A DNA stretch of 64,000 bases, taken from positions 496,001 to 560,000 of the forward strand of contig CDRNVI010000030.1 in assembly GCA_977017575.1 (NCBI GenBank), read 5' to 3'. Positions 38,531 through 48,829 of the stretch are shown here, piece after piece. Source of the stretch: Paramoeba atlantica. Its lineage: Eukaryota > Discosea. The position numbers and the translations under genes were made by a program. Each line of letters opens with the position of its first letter. Position 1 is the stretch's first letter. The notes under the pieces were generated by a model. It did no database searches, was not told the DNA's origin, and saw only the letters and a list, made by a program, of their open reading frames with translations.

Positions 38531-38729
38531 GCTCTGAACGAACGGAACGAAAGACGAGCTGAGGAACGGAAAGAAGCGTGTGATATAGGAAAGAATTGCC
38601 TCTTCAGGAGGTTTTAAAAAAAAAACATTCTCGTTCAGCGATACGAAAAAAATGCATCCAAAGGGCTCCTTTCACGAGACCAAGCGCGAAACGATCTCCT
38701 AACAAAAAAAAAAAAAAAAAAAAAAAAAA
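38531..38729 (+). mobile_element. Short family 2 3' fragment plus poly(A)
   Basis: CCAAAGGGCTCCTTTCACGA at about 38657 encodes the family 2 segment SKGLLSRDQARNDLL (compare 31090-31145 on the minus strand). It then stops at poly(A) 38704-38729. The preceding ~120 bp show no identity I can name. Confidence 0.6.
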
Positions 38730-38730
38730 G

Positions 38731-40350
38731 AGGGATGACGGGGTACTAGCAGGACCATCTTGCGACGTAAGGCATGCTCTAGACGTGATTGCGATAACCG
38801 GCCCAAAATGGGGATTACACCTCAACGTAGCAAAGTGCGAGCTTATATCACACCCCGCTTCCTCCCACCGTTCTTCCCTTTTCCCCGACATTCCCGGTTT
38901 GAACAAAAATGGGGAAGGTAATTTCCATATTTTGGGGAGCCCGGTTGGATCCACCCAATTTTGCCGAGAGTTCTTCCTCCAAAACGCAATCGACTTAGCC
39001 GAAGAGTCGTTGGAGGCCATAACCACGCTTGATGATCCCCAGATTGCATTGTCTCTGATCCGACACTGTACAGGTTTCTGTCAAATGGTGTACTCTCTCA
39101 GATCCACTCCGACCGCTGAACTACAGGATGTCTGCAAACGCCTAGACGATGCCGTCCAGCGTACCACTGAACACTTCTTTCGCCCTCTGAGCGATGGGGC
39201 CCGACGCCAGGCTCAACGTGAAAAGCGGTACGGGGGGTTGGGGCTCCGGTCAGCGGAGGAACACGCGAGTTCCGCCTACGTAGCCTCCGTCGCTTTTGCA
39301 TCAAACAAAGACCGGTGGGACCCAGAGGACGCTGAGGGGTTCACCCAAGCTGTTCGGGAGGTCAACAAACGCACCGGGACGGCAGTCGTCGAACAGTGCG
39401 GATTAATATCAAAAAGTCTCGCATTGTCGATGACCACGCTTAACTCGAATAACGATGCACAAGAACCTAGCACAGAGCTGGTAATTCCTCGCCAACGCGA
39501 TCTGAGTCATGCCATCGCTTCCTACGAATTTCGGGAGTCGTTTGCTCGTGCCGACCTTCGAACGAGGGCCAGATGGACATCGGAAACGGGAGAAGGGGCC
39601 TCGGAGTGGGCTTTCGTAATCCCTTCCAAGAAAAGCGGCTTAGCCTACACACCGACTGAATTTCGTACTCTTGTGCGTTGGTGGCTCGGGGATACTATTT
39701 ACCCAGCTTTCCGGCCCTGTCCTCTGGAGAAATGCTCGTTGCCGCTTGACCCCGAGGGTGACCACGCACTGGTATGCAAGTGCGGGCACGGCATAATCGC
39801 ACGGCACAACGCCATTGCGGGACAGTTCACAACAGAGTGTGCCAAAGCCGGGTTTACCCCACGGCGAGAAGTGAGTCTGGGGAATACGGGCCCCGGAGGC
39901 ACCCTCACCAGGCCAGCGGACGTATTTCTTTCCACATTCGACGTAGGCCAGTCTCTCGTATTAGACTTCGCTGTCACTCACGTCCAGCAGCCAAAGTATA
40001 CGGACTTAGTCCGTGACGCTAACTGGGTGGCAGCGGGGTCTTTCGCGGAGCGCTACGCGACGGAAAACAAAAAGAAACAAAGAGAGGAAGCAGAAGCCGC
40101 ACGCCACAGGTTTGGTGCTATGGTGGTGGAGACCTACGGGGCATGGAGTCCCAGTGCCTTCGCCATTCTCAAGGAGGTAGCTGCTTCACGGTCAGCGTAC
40201 TCCGGGGGACTCTCGAAGGGTGAAGCCCTTCACCAACTGGTGACAACGCTGAACGTCGCCCTCATGAGGACACAAGCTCGTATGCTTGTACTGCGCCTCC
40301 CCGCAGCCTCCCCCGATATCTGTGTTAATGGGTACGGGAACGAAGAGTAG
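38731..40350 (+). pseudogene. Family 2 RT C-terminus plus RPADVF endonuclease
   Basis: It starts directly after a poly(A) at DDGVLAG, the second half of the catalytic YLDDG motif. It continues GPKWGLHLNVAKCELISHP, the RT thumb (DPQIALSLIRHCTGFCQMVYSLR; KRYGGLGLRSA), PRQRDLSHAIASYEFRESF, finger CPLEKCSLPLDPEGDHALVCKCGHGIIARHN, and nuclease core RPADVFLSTFDVGQSLVLDFAVTHVQQPKY. It ends ...ICVNGYGNEE. It is the most complete family 2 C-terminal half besides 48830-50701. Confidence 0.85.
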
Positions 40351-40690
40351 TCTTCGTGGAACCCGCGGCTTTTCTTGGGAGTTTTCTTGGGTGGGGGGCC
40401 CTTTTCTATGATGGGGGGATGTGGCCAGCGTCCGGATTCCCTGCGGATTTTAAGGTACGGGGTTGGCGTTTTGAAGGGAGGTAGGGGTTTGCTAGTTTTT
40501 GGTTTGCTAGTTTCGGGATTAAGTGGGGGGGGAAGGGAAGTGAATGTAGTGAGGGGAAGGAAGTAGGGGAAGGAAGGAAGGAAGGAAGGAAGTAGGGGAA
40601 GGAAGGAAGTAGGGTGAAGGTTTTTAATTCGTGGAAAGTTCGAAACGTACATAAAAACATTAGACTCAATACTACTCCCCCCAATTATAT

Positions 40691-40722
<32 letters not shown>
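40351..40722 (+). other. 3' UTR with GGAAGGAA repeats and poly(A)
   Basis: Purine-rich, with GGAAGGAAGTAGGGGAAGGA repeats (about 40540-40620). It ends in the SL-retroposon-type tail ATTAGACTCAATACTACTCC...TGC plus poly(A) 40693-40722. The 3' end may therefore belong to a retroposon copy fused to the family 2 tail. Confidence 0.55.
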
Positions 40723-40725
<3 letters not shown>

Positions 40726-41166
40726 ACCCCAAGTGAGGTAGTACACGGGTAGTGAATCTCCTCCCCGTCGACCAGCATCCTGTTTCGCGACCGTGTCGCT
40801 GTCGACACAGGCCCGCGCCTGCGCCCTCCCATATAGCAAGGGAAGGGTTCACAAGTCAGGCCGTGGAGTGGTCGAAAGACCCGGTCCGGAACGCGCGAAT
40901 GGATTGGGTCTGTATTGCTTGTTTTAGTTTTTACTGTTTCTTGTTTGTAGTATATACTTAGGGGAGATTAAATTGCTAGTTTTGGGCTGAGAAAAAACAA
41001 AAGGTACATCTGTGGAAACAAAAAGAATTGCTAATTTGATTGCTTGTTTTTAACTCGTATACCCCCCCCAATGGACCTACTTGGTTCGTCTACTGGGTCA
41101 AAATATAGAGGCAATGCCGCGATTCATACTTCTCCCCCCTTATTAATTGCAAAAAAAAAAAAAAAA
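40723..41166 (+). mobile_element. Stand-alone family 2 3' UTR copy
   Basis: Begins right after poly(A), with CCCCAAGTGAGGTAGTACAC, carries the same hairpins as 30467-30997 and ends in CCCCCCTTATTAATTGC plus poly(A) 41151-41166. It has no coding part. Confidence 0.7.
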
Positions 41167-41186
41167 CCTAACTTACTTAAAAAAAA

Positions 41187-41406
41187 TCTTTAACGATAAA
41201 GATACAGTTTCTGTACCTTGTTGAATTATTTCCTTTTTCTTCCCTACACCAACTTCCAGACCATGGGAGGGCACCCCCCTCAAATACACACTTTCTTGTC
41301 GGCATCCCCCCTCCCTCTCTCGTCCCATCATCCCCCTGCGCCGTATCCCCCCACCTCGACCTTCCGTGTCAGCGCGCTTGTCGTTCTGTTGTTTTCCTCT
41401 CTTGCG
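41187..41406 (+). mobile_element. SL retroposon, 5' part only
   Basis: Spliced leader at 41187-41223, then about 180 bp of the retroposon leader region, cut at 41407 by a T-run. 41407-41530 holds two T-runs and a short stretch (AATTTCTTATCGTAAACTTA) resembling 28090 and 34630. Confidence 0.7.
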
Positions 41407-41971
41407 TTTTTTTTTTTTTGCAAACAGCCACTCCTCTTCCGAAAGATCCTGGCAATACTGACGAGCTTGCGCTCTTTTTTTAAAGTCTCCTAAATTTCTT
41501 ATCGTAAACTTATATACTTTTTTTTTTTTTACTTTCTCAAGTTTACATAAACTTTTAGTACTGATTTTTGTCTATCTCTTCGCAGACTTTATAATTCCAA
41601 TTTGTATCTTTTCTGTACTTTTGATTTCTTAAAGAATAGTGCTTTTCTGATAGTCTTGAGGCTCCAAAAAATGTCGGAGCTGTGCGTATACTTCGGATCC
41701 GTTCAGCTCTTGGAGTAGCAACTTGAATGCCTGTTCGGTTTTTTGGGTATCCAACAGGCAGACATCCGTCAGTGATTTAATTAGGCCCCGTGTGCTCTTA
41801 TGTAAAGACCCGCAGGACAAGACAGGAAGGCACTCAAAAGCTTCCGCCGGAATCATGCCACTATTGACATATGTTTCATTTTTCCGCTGTATAGCTTCTC
41901 GCACGAGTTGGGAACACTTTTTATTCCGATGGGAAGGCGCGAGCTCGTGCACCACAGTTAGGTCGTAGAAC

Positions 41972-42707
41972 CTACTACTCTATTCCGTTGGAGGTGGGAA
42001 CAAGTGAGAGGGCCGAATTATTAGCATTTCGTGAGGCTATTTCGAAAATTCCAGAAGGATCACTCTCTTGCGTTTTTCATACTGATTCTTGTTACGTTTG
42101 GCAATATTTTCACAGTTTAAGATCACGTTTTCGCGTTGTAGGCTACATCGGAATTGCAAATGGAGACTTGATGGATCAAATCGACCATAAATTACGCGCG
42201 TTGAAGGGTCAAGGGGTACAAATATACATGTGTAAAGTTAAATCTCACTCGGGAAATCCTTGGAACGAGGCAGCAGACTCGCTCGCATTGTCTGCATCTA
42301 GAAAGAAAGTAAGCGAACCTGAAATAAAGAGAAGAAAGTCTTCAAATTCGCAAACCACTGCTCAGCAGTTTGCAAAACGAAACGCGAAAAGTCAGCGTGC
42401 AGTGAAAGCCTCATCCGCGCCTAAACGTGAGGCAGAGGAAAGAGTTGTTATTCGCCAGAAAGTTACGAGAACTGGCGGTGGAAGGGGGACACCAAAGTAA
42501 GTGTGAGTGCTTGCTGTGTATCTCCGTACGTGTGCTAGAATATGCCTTGAGGAAGTTTTTATATTCCATTACTTTATGCGGTTTGTGTGCTCTAGTATTG
42601 GAGGCACAAAAACTCTGAATTTGGAGGTGATAGAGATGGAAGTGTTTGATGTGAAAGTGCTAAGTATTTTAGCCGACTTTGTCGGTATTTTGGATTGGAT
42701 GGATTGG
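41972..42707 (+). mobile_element. 5'-truncated LINE with RNase H, 12-bp TSD
   Basis: Flanked by AGGTCGTAGAAC at 41960-41971 and 42708-42719. Coding from 41973 (YYSIPLEVGTSERAELLAFREAI...) to the TAA at 42500. The RNase H motifs E (SERAELLA), D (HTDSCYVW) and H/D (KSHSGNPWNEAAD) are visible; the first catalytic Asp is lost by truncation. The basic tail ends RTGGGRGTPK. There is no poly(A); the 3' end reads GGATTGGATGGATTGG. A 12-bp duplication is what I recall for ingi/L1Tc-type elements. Confidence 0.8.
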
Positions 42708-42719
42708 AGGTCGTAGAAC

Positions 42720-44967
42720 ACCACGCCACTGTTCCAGTAGATCGCAAGATCCGGGCCTGAGCGATGAAACTGCCGTCCTCCGCATGTTTTGTGGTGGAGA
42801 TGCTGATTGTTGTAGTCGACTGTATTTCCGCATGTTAGACAACTCCACGTGCTAAAAGAACGCGGCTCTCTTTCGCATGGAATACCAGCTTTCATGCAAA
42901 GATCATATAGAAACTTGGTCAACATGTTGTGCTTCGCTGTGGCGTTGAAACCTGTACATTGCACGCATCCGGGGATGTGAGTTAGTGCAGTGTTTGCATC
43001 CATCAATGTTCGGCATCCAGGGCAAGTCATAGCATCAGGAAGTCTCGGGTGATGTACTCCAAGACGGGGCATGACTGCTAGCTCGAATAAGTGCGGTGGT
43101 ACATATCTTACATTGGACAGTAGCCAGTCATAACTCCCCTTATTGGAGGTTGCTTTTAACGTCCCGGCCATTTGTGGATCGCTTACGAGTTTGTTCCATG
43201 CTTCCTCATGAAGTTTCGCTGCAGCGGTAATTTCGTCAGTAGGTGGTTTTTGACGAGCGAGTTCTTGTTCATTTGCTGTCCCAGCGTGTTCAGTGCTATG
43301 AAACTGTGACGGCACAACTCGAGCTGAAAAAGATTTTATATGCTCAAAAGCTGTGTGTCGGGAAGCTTCATAAGCTGCCGCGCGCGTTGGGTGACACGCC
43401 GTGAGACCAAGTCCTCCTTTCTTCAGGGGTAACCTTGCTATGTCAATTTGTCTAGTCTGCAATGGGCCCATCCATGTTTGAAGTACGTTCTCGATTTCGC
43501 TATCAAAACGTTTACATGTTTGATCCGTGGCCTTGGGGTTGTGTGTCCTCATGTAGTACTGTTGACGAACGTTCACACTTTTTGTCAAAAGGATGAGGGA
43601 TACGTTACTCATGCCCATTAGCTTTAGCCTGCGGAATATTACTTCTTGTTTGCCGATCTTTTGGAGCAATTTTTGACTGATGGCGTCGTCTTCTCCAATA
43701 AAAGCCCCCAGTACTTTAGTGGCCTGGCTCTCGGTTTGTACTCCTTCGGCTTGAAGAGCTTCTGGAATGGACTTGCCGAGGATGCCACCAAACCAAACAC
43801 ATTTATGCGCCGATAGTGCAAGATTGCTAGATGCGACAAGTGCCTTCAGCCTTTTAAAAGCGTTCGTGAGCTGATTCGGATCTTCGGATGTCAAATTGAT
43901 ATCGTCGATGTACGCATGTATGTTGATGCCAGGAAATTCTTCTGCAAGGGTTTCCAATACAGGTTGTAGGTATGTGCAGAAATACAGCGTGGATAGTGGC
44001 GATCCCTGTTTTACTCCTGAGGAACTTGATACTGTGTCGACCAATTTACCTTCGCTGCCGTAGAAGAGAAGCTGAGATTGCTCGGAATATTCAGCCGCAA
44101 AATACCTTTGGAAGGGTCGGAGCGTTGCGATACCGAAAACATGCTTTGCGACGTCATTCCTGGAGGGGGTGTTGAACGCATTTTTCAAGTCTACGGATAG
44201 GATGGAGTGGCCTGTCAAATATTTTTCGTGAAGGGTGTGTACTATCCTCTCGCAGCCCGCTTTTGACATTATCCCCTGCTGCATTGGCGCAAAAAGTGGC
44301 TCCAGGGTATTTTCATAGCGTTGAAAAAGAATGATTCCCGCTAACTTTCCAAAAACGTCTCCCATAGCAACTGGCCGAACGCCTCCATCTGGTTTCGGGA
44401 TAGCGATCAACCTCGCTCTGTTTAGCCGCCGTAAAACTTGTCGCGAAAGAAAACCGTTCAGTAGATCGGCCATCATGTGACAAAGGCTCGTGCAGCACAC
44501 TTCATCGTCCAGCAGAAGTCGTAGCACGTTGTCAGTCGTTCCCGTTGGGCCTGGGCTGACTCCCTTCGCTAGCCTTCGACCTGCTGCACGCAGCTCCTCT
44601 GGAGAGACCCCGGCGATGATTGGCGCGTCATCTGGCAGTTTGAAGTCACATGTTTGTGCAGGGTGAAGCATTCGCAATTTTTCCAGCGTTTCGGCGTCGG
44701 ACAGCTTGTTGCGGGTGAAGATCTGACCCATGACCTTGGCCGCTTTAGTGGAGCACCCCTCAAGCACGAGTCTTGTCGCTTTCTTTACTGCTCGCACGTC
44801 ATCGGCAGTTGTCTTTGCCTCTTCTGATGAGCCGTCCTGCGGGCTCGTGTGCTCCTTGTGTGGTTTCCGCCGTCGTTGTCGTCCGCTAGAGCTTCGAATT
44901 GTTGCCAGAGAGACTTTCATAGCTGAAAGTGTTTGATTCCAGATTTTGTGGCGCCCAGCGTAGTCGC
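42720..44967 (-). pseudogene. Family 1 RT-RLE, major part
   Basis: It holds all RT motifs (SVDLKNAFNTPS, SGVKQGSPLSTLYF, AYIDDINLTS), both fingers and the first half of the RLE core (SGPDLAIYWNSGVVFYDL). The frame is open up to the insertion, and 41629-41971 carries the remaining 110 codons. Only the LINE insertion breaks it. Confidence 0.85.
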
Positions 44968-44973
44968 TTTTTG

Positions 44974-45521
44974 CTCTTGCGTCCCCCACCCCCGTGCCAG
45001 CAGCCCAAAGTATTGTATACTTGCTCACGGGGTGGGGGCAGAGGTCCACACCGATGGGCTCGGGCGTCGTTTCTCCTTGTCCCCGCGTCCGTCCCGCCAT
45101 GTCCCTCTTCCCGCTTTTTGCCCTCGGCGTGACGGCGGCTATGCGTTTCGTCTCCTCCAAGTCTCCCACCCTCGCACAGCAACTCAAAGTATCTTATACT
45201 GCTAACGGGGTGGGAGAGGAGGACACCTCCACGTCTCCCACCCTCGTACAGCAACACAAAGTATCTTATACTGCTAACGGGGTGGGAGCGGAGGTCCTGG
45301 ACCACATGGGCCACAGTGCGGACGAGCCGGTCAGTCGGGGACGCGTCAGTCGGTAGGGCGTAAGTGGGGGAAGGGAAGTGAGTGTGGTGAGTGGAAGGAA
45401 GTAGGGGAAGGAAGGAAGTAGGGTGAAAGGTTTTAAGTGGAGGAAAGTTCGAAACGTAGATATAAACATTAGAATCAATACTAAAAAACTTTAACAAAAA
45501 AAAAAAAAAAAAAAAAAAAAA
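44974..45521 (+). mobile_element. Divergent SL retroposon, 5'-truncated, three hairpin boxes
   Basis: It contains the boxes CCCCCACCCCCGTG...CACGGGGTGGGGG (about 44985-45045) and two tandem CTCCCACCC...GGGTGGGAG boxes (about 45163-45290). It ends in TAGAATCAATACTAAAAAACTTTAAC plus poly(A) 45496-45521. The spliced leader is not present, since the copy is 5'-truncated. Confidence 0.65.
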
Positions 45522-46506
45522 GAGCTTTAACCTTTCAAGAGCTTAACCTCACCCTGATGCGTTCTCAATCGAGAATGCTTGTCTCACGCATGCCGGCTGA
45601 AGATCCACAACCGGCACTTATTTTGCAGTAGCCTAAACCAAGGCTCGCGGATCCCGGCATGTTCGAAGGCTGAGGGTGCTGGTCTCGTCGACAGAGTCTA
45701 TACTCACGCCTAGTCCGTCAGGGCTAGGTACCCCAAGTGAGGTAGTACACGGGTAGTGAATCTCCTCCCCGTCGGCCAGCATCCTGTTTCGCGACCGTGT
45801 CGCTGTCGACACAGGCCCGCGCCTGCGCCCTCCCGTATAACAAGGGAAGGGTCCACAAGTCAGGCCGTGGAGAGGTCGAAAGACCCGGTCCGGAACGCGC
45901 GAATGGTTGAGGAGCCGCCTGCAGGCCGGGTGAGGCGAAGCTGAGGGAGACCTTACCCCCCCTGAAAAGTTGAAAAGTTGGGTAGGGGAAAGCAGGAAAG
46001 TAGGGAGAAAGGTGGGAAAAGTATGTCAAGAGGTGAGAAAGAGGAGAAAGAGAGAGAAAAATTTTCTTTATTTGCATAAAAACAATATAAAATTGCTAAT
46101 TTGATTGCAAAAAAAAAAAAATAACGAAGACAAAAAAAAAAAAAAAAAAAGAGGGAAAGGGTACACAAGGGAAGGGTACACTAACAAGGGAAGGGTACAC
46201 AAGTCAGGCCGTGGAGTGGTCGAAAGACCCGGTCCGGAACGCGCGAATGGATTGGGTCTGGATTGCTTGTTTTTATTTTTACTGTGTCTTATTTGTCGTA
46301 TATACTTAGGGGAGATTGAATTGCTAGTTTTGGGCTGAGAAAAAAGAAAAAGAAAATATACTTCTGTGGAAATGAAAAAAAAAAAAAAAAAAAAAAAAAG
46401 TGAACCCTGGAAGGGTTCACAAGTCAGGCCGTGGAGTGGTCGAAAGACCCGGTCCGGAACGCGCGAATGGATTGGGTCCGGATTGCTTGTTTTTATTTTT
46501 ACTGTG

Positions 46507-46542
<36 letters not shown>

Positions 46543-46953
46543 TCGAGTCGACAGAGTCTATGCTCACGCCTAGTCCGTCAAGGCTAGGTACCCCAAGTGA
46601 GGTAGTACACGGGTAGTGAATCTCCTCCCCGTCGGCCAGCATCCTGTTTCGCGACCGTGTCGCTGTCGACACAGGCCCGCGCCTGCGCCCTCCCGTATAA
46701 CAAGGGAAGGGTCCACAAGTCAGGCCGTGGAGAGGTCGAAAGACCCGGTCCGGAACGCGCGAATGGTTGAGGAGCCGCCTGCAGGCCGGGTGAGGCGAAG
46801 CTGAGGGAGACCTTACCCCCCCTGAAAAGTTGAAAAGTTGGGTAGGGGAAAGCAGGAAAGTAGGGAGAAAGGTGGGAAAAGTATGTCAAGAGGTGAGAAA
46901 GAGGAGAAAGAGAGAGAAAAATTTTCTTTAAAAAAAAAAAAAAAAAAAAAAAA
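45522..46953 (+). mobile_element. Ladder of 5'-truncated family 2 3' ends
   Basis: Successive plus-strand copies are each cut at a different 5' point and end in poly(A): 45522-46121 (starts in the last codons, LLQELNLTLMRSQSRM...), a short A-rich step to 46150, 46151-46399, 46400-46540 and 46541-46953. Tails are at 46109-46121, 46132-46150, 46375-46399, 46511-46540 and 46930-46953. Each begins directly at the preceding poly(A). Confidence 0.8.
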
Positions 46954-46955
46954 GA

Positions 46956-47644
46956 TCTTTAACGATAAAGATACAGTTTCTGTACCTTGTTGAATTATTT
47001 CCCCTTTTCTTCCATACACCATCTTCCAGACCATGGGAGGGCACCCCCCTCAAATACACTCCTTTTTGTCGGCATCCCCCTTCCCCGTCTCGTCCCATCA
47101 CCCCCCTGCGCCGCATCCCCCCACCTCACCCTCCCTCCGCAGTGCGCTTGCCCCCCTGTTGTGTTTCTCTCTCGCGTCCCCCACCCCCGTGTCAGCAGCC
47201 AAAAGTATACAATACTTGCTCACGGGGTGGGGGCAGAGTTCCTGGCAGATGGGCCCGTGCTTCGCCTCCTCTCGCCCCTGCGTCAGTCGCCCCGTGTCTC
47301 TCTCCGCGCTCTTCTCCCTCGGCGTGACGACGTCTTTGTGTTTCGTGGCCTCCACGTCTCCCACCCTCGTACGGCAACCAAAAGTATTTATTACTGCTAA
47401 CGGGGTGGGAGCGGAGGTGCAGGACCATACGGGCCTGGGTGCATGCGGATCGGTGAGTGGGGTAGGGAGTGAGGGAAGGGAAGTACGAGAGGGCTAAGAG
47501 GAGTAGGTGTGGAAAGTATGGGGAGTAAGGGAAAGTGAAGGGCCGTAAGTGTGGAAATTGTGGAAAAGTTGGACTCCATACATAAAAAGTTAGACTCAAT
47601 ACTATTCCCCCCAATTATTTGCAAAAAAAAAAAAAAAAAAAAAA
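46956..47644 (+). mobile_element. SL retroposon, full-length, between two poly(A) runs
   Basis: The spliced leader at 46956-46992 directly follows poly(A) 46930-46953 with only GA between. The body has both hairpin boxes and ends at poly(A) 47623-47644. It is nearly the same as 7929-8608. Confidence 0.8.
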
Positions 47645-48735
47645 CGATAAAGATACAGTTTCTGTACCTTGTTGTATTAATTTGTTCTTTGTTACCCGGG
47701 TCGCGATCCCATGCCCACATCCGTTGAAGAGCAAAATCCGACCTTCGAGGAGGAGGCGTCGTCTCACACACTTGGGTCCTGGGATCAATTTGCGGCAAAC
47801 AAATCTTTAGCAAATTTGCAAGAGTCCTTAGAACCTAGTGTATCCCTGGTGGGGGTCAAGAACCCAAAATGGAAAACGACACAAGCTAGACTATGTAAAG
47901 ACCCAGATTCCAGTAAGCTTCAATTTGTGGAAGAAGGTGAAAAACTCTTTCCAATTAGGCCTGAGGAGTTGCATGTATATGTCGATGCATCGATTCCGGA
48001 TCGGAGTATTGCTTCGAGGAGTCCAGCCGTCGGATGCGTTACTTTACAAGGAAGTCACAATGAATCATATACATGTATGCTATCGGCCGCAGAGACAACC
48101 TCACCGGAGCGAGCTGAAGTACATGCTATTCTTGTTGGCCTCAGTCATATAAATACCTCTAAATATGTCAGCATACACACGGACTCCTACTACGTGTGGG
48201 ATTTTGTGCACATTCATCAAAAAAGGGAGAGACTTGTTGGGTACGATGGGTCAAACTCAGATCTGCTGCAATTTCTTGACTCTTGCTTACGATCATTGAA
48301 AAACAATGGAATTACAATCAATATTATTAAGGTTCGAGCACACTGCGGTAATAAGTGGAATTCTGAAGCGGACTCTTTATCAAGAAAACATACTGAAAAT
48401 GAGCCACGTGTCAAGAGAATTAAACCGAATACTCAGGGGAAAATAGTGCTATTTTCTGAATATTCATGGATCAGGGCCCTAAAGATTATGATGGAACAAC
48501 CGAATTGCACCATTCCAGAAAGAACTTGCTTATCCCGGAAACGGAAAACAAAGCTGATCGACGAGGCACATTCTATTGCGGTAGAATCCCTAAATCAGAA
48601 AAAATCGAGATCGACGGATTCGCAGGAAAAGAAGAATTTTGCAAGACGTAGAGCGACAAAAGCGTAGGTCGCAGAAGAATAATTGTGAAAGGGTCCTTGA
48701 GTTTAAGTGAAAGTATAGTGACTTTTTGGGGAGAA
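47643..48735 (+). mobile_element. Leader-capped RNase H retrocopy
   Basis: The poly(A) of the previous copy runs into a spliced leader lacking its first few bases (47643-47674). A 36-nt leader and the RNase H ORF follow. No clear poly(A) is seen before 48735; a (TATG)n tract follows at 48784. Confidence 0.75.
47711..48667 (+). CDS. Stand-alone RNase H protein derived from a LINE
   Basis: 318 codons starting MPTSVEEQNPTFEEEASSH. Residues ~37-60 (NLQESLEPSVSLVGVKNPKWK) match the linker after the LINE RT at 28553-28948. The RNase H domain spans about residues 90-230: VYVDASI (D), SPERAEVHA (E), HTDSYYVW (D) and RAHCGNKWNSEAD (H and D), i.e. a full DEDD active site. A basic tail with KRKTK and ARRRATKA follows. 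The start is 36 nt downstream of the spliced leader. RNase H would remove the RNA strand after first-strand synthesis; here it is separated from its RT. Confidence 0.85.
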   Translation: MPTSVEEQNPTFEEEASSHTLGSWDQFAANKSLANLQESLEPSVSLVGVKNPKWKTTQARLCKDPDSSKLQFVEEGEKLFPIRPEELHVYVDASIPDRSIASRSPAVGCVTLQGSHNESYTCMLSAAETTSPERAEVHAILVGLSHINTSKYVSIHTDSYYVWDFVHIHQKRERLVGYDGSNSDLLQFLDSCLRSLKNNGITINIIKVRAHCGNKWNSEADSLSRKHTENEPRVKRIKPNTQGKIVLFSEYSWIRALKIMMEQPNCTIPERTCLSRKRKTKLIDEAHSIAVESLNQKKSRSTDSQEKKNFARRRATKA

Positions 48736-48783
48736 TAGAGAGTTTACCAATTGGTAGACAATAATGTATTATCTGCCAATGTT

Positions 48784-48812
48784 TATGTATGTATGTATGT
48801 ATGTATGTATGA
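48784..48812. repeat. (TATG)n microsatellite
   Basis: About seven units, directly upstream of a 5'-truncated family 2 RT. Confidence 0.85.
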
Positions 48813-48829
48813 ACTTTGTGCTATGTAAG

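Larger units (their letters stand above)
41530..44967 (-). mobile_element. Family 1 element interrupted by a LINE fragment
   Basis: Reading the minus strand from 44967: SDYAGRHKIWNQTLSAMKVS..., RT fingers VSPGPTGTTDNVLRLLL and PDGGVRPVAMGDVFGK, YIDD RT, fingers, and the RLE up to YWNSGVVFYDL. After the insertion (41972-42707) TVVHELAPSHRNKKCSQ... ends at the stop 41629. It is the nearly identical twin of 32291-34222 but extends further 5', to just before the RT fingers. Its 5' edge joins a plus-strand SL retroposon variant at about 44970. Confidence 0.85.
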
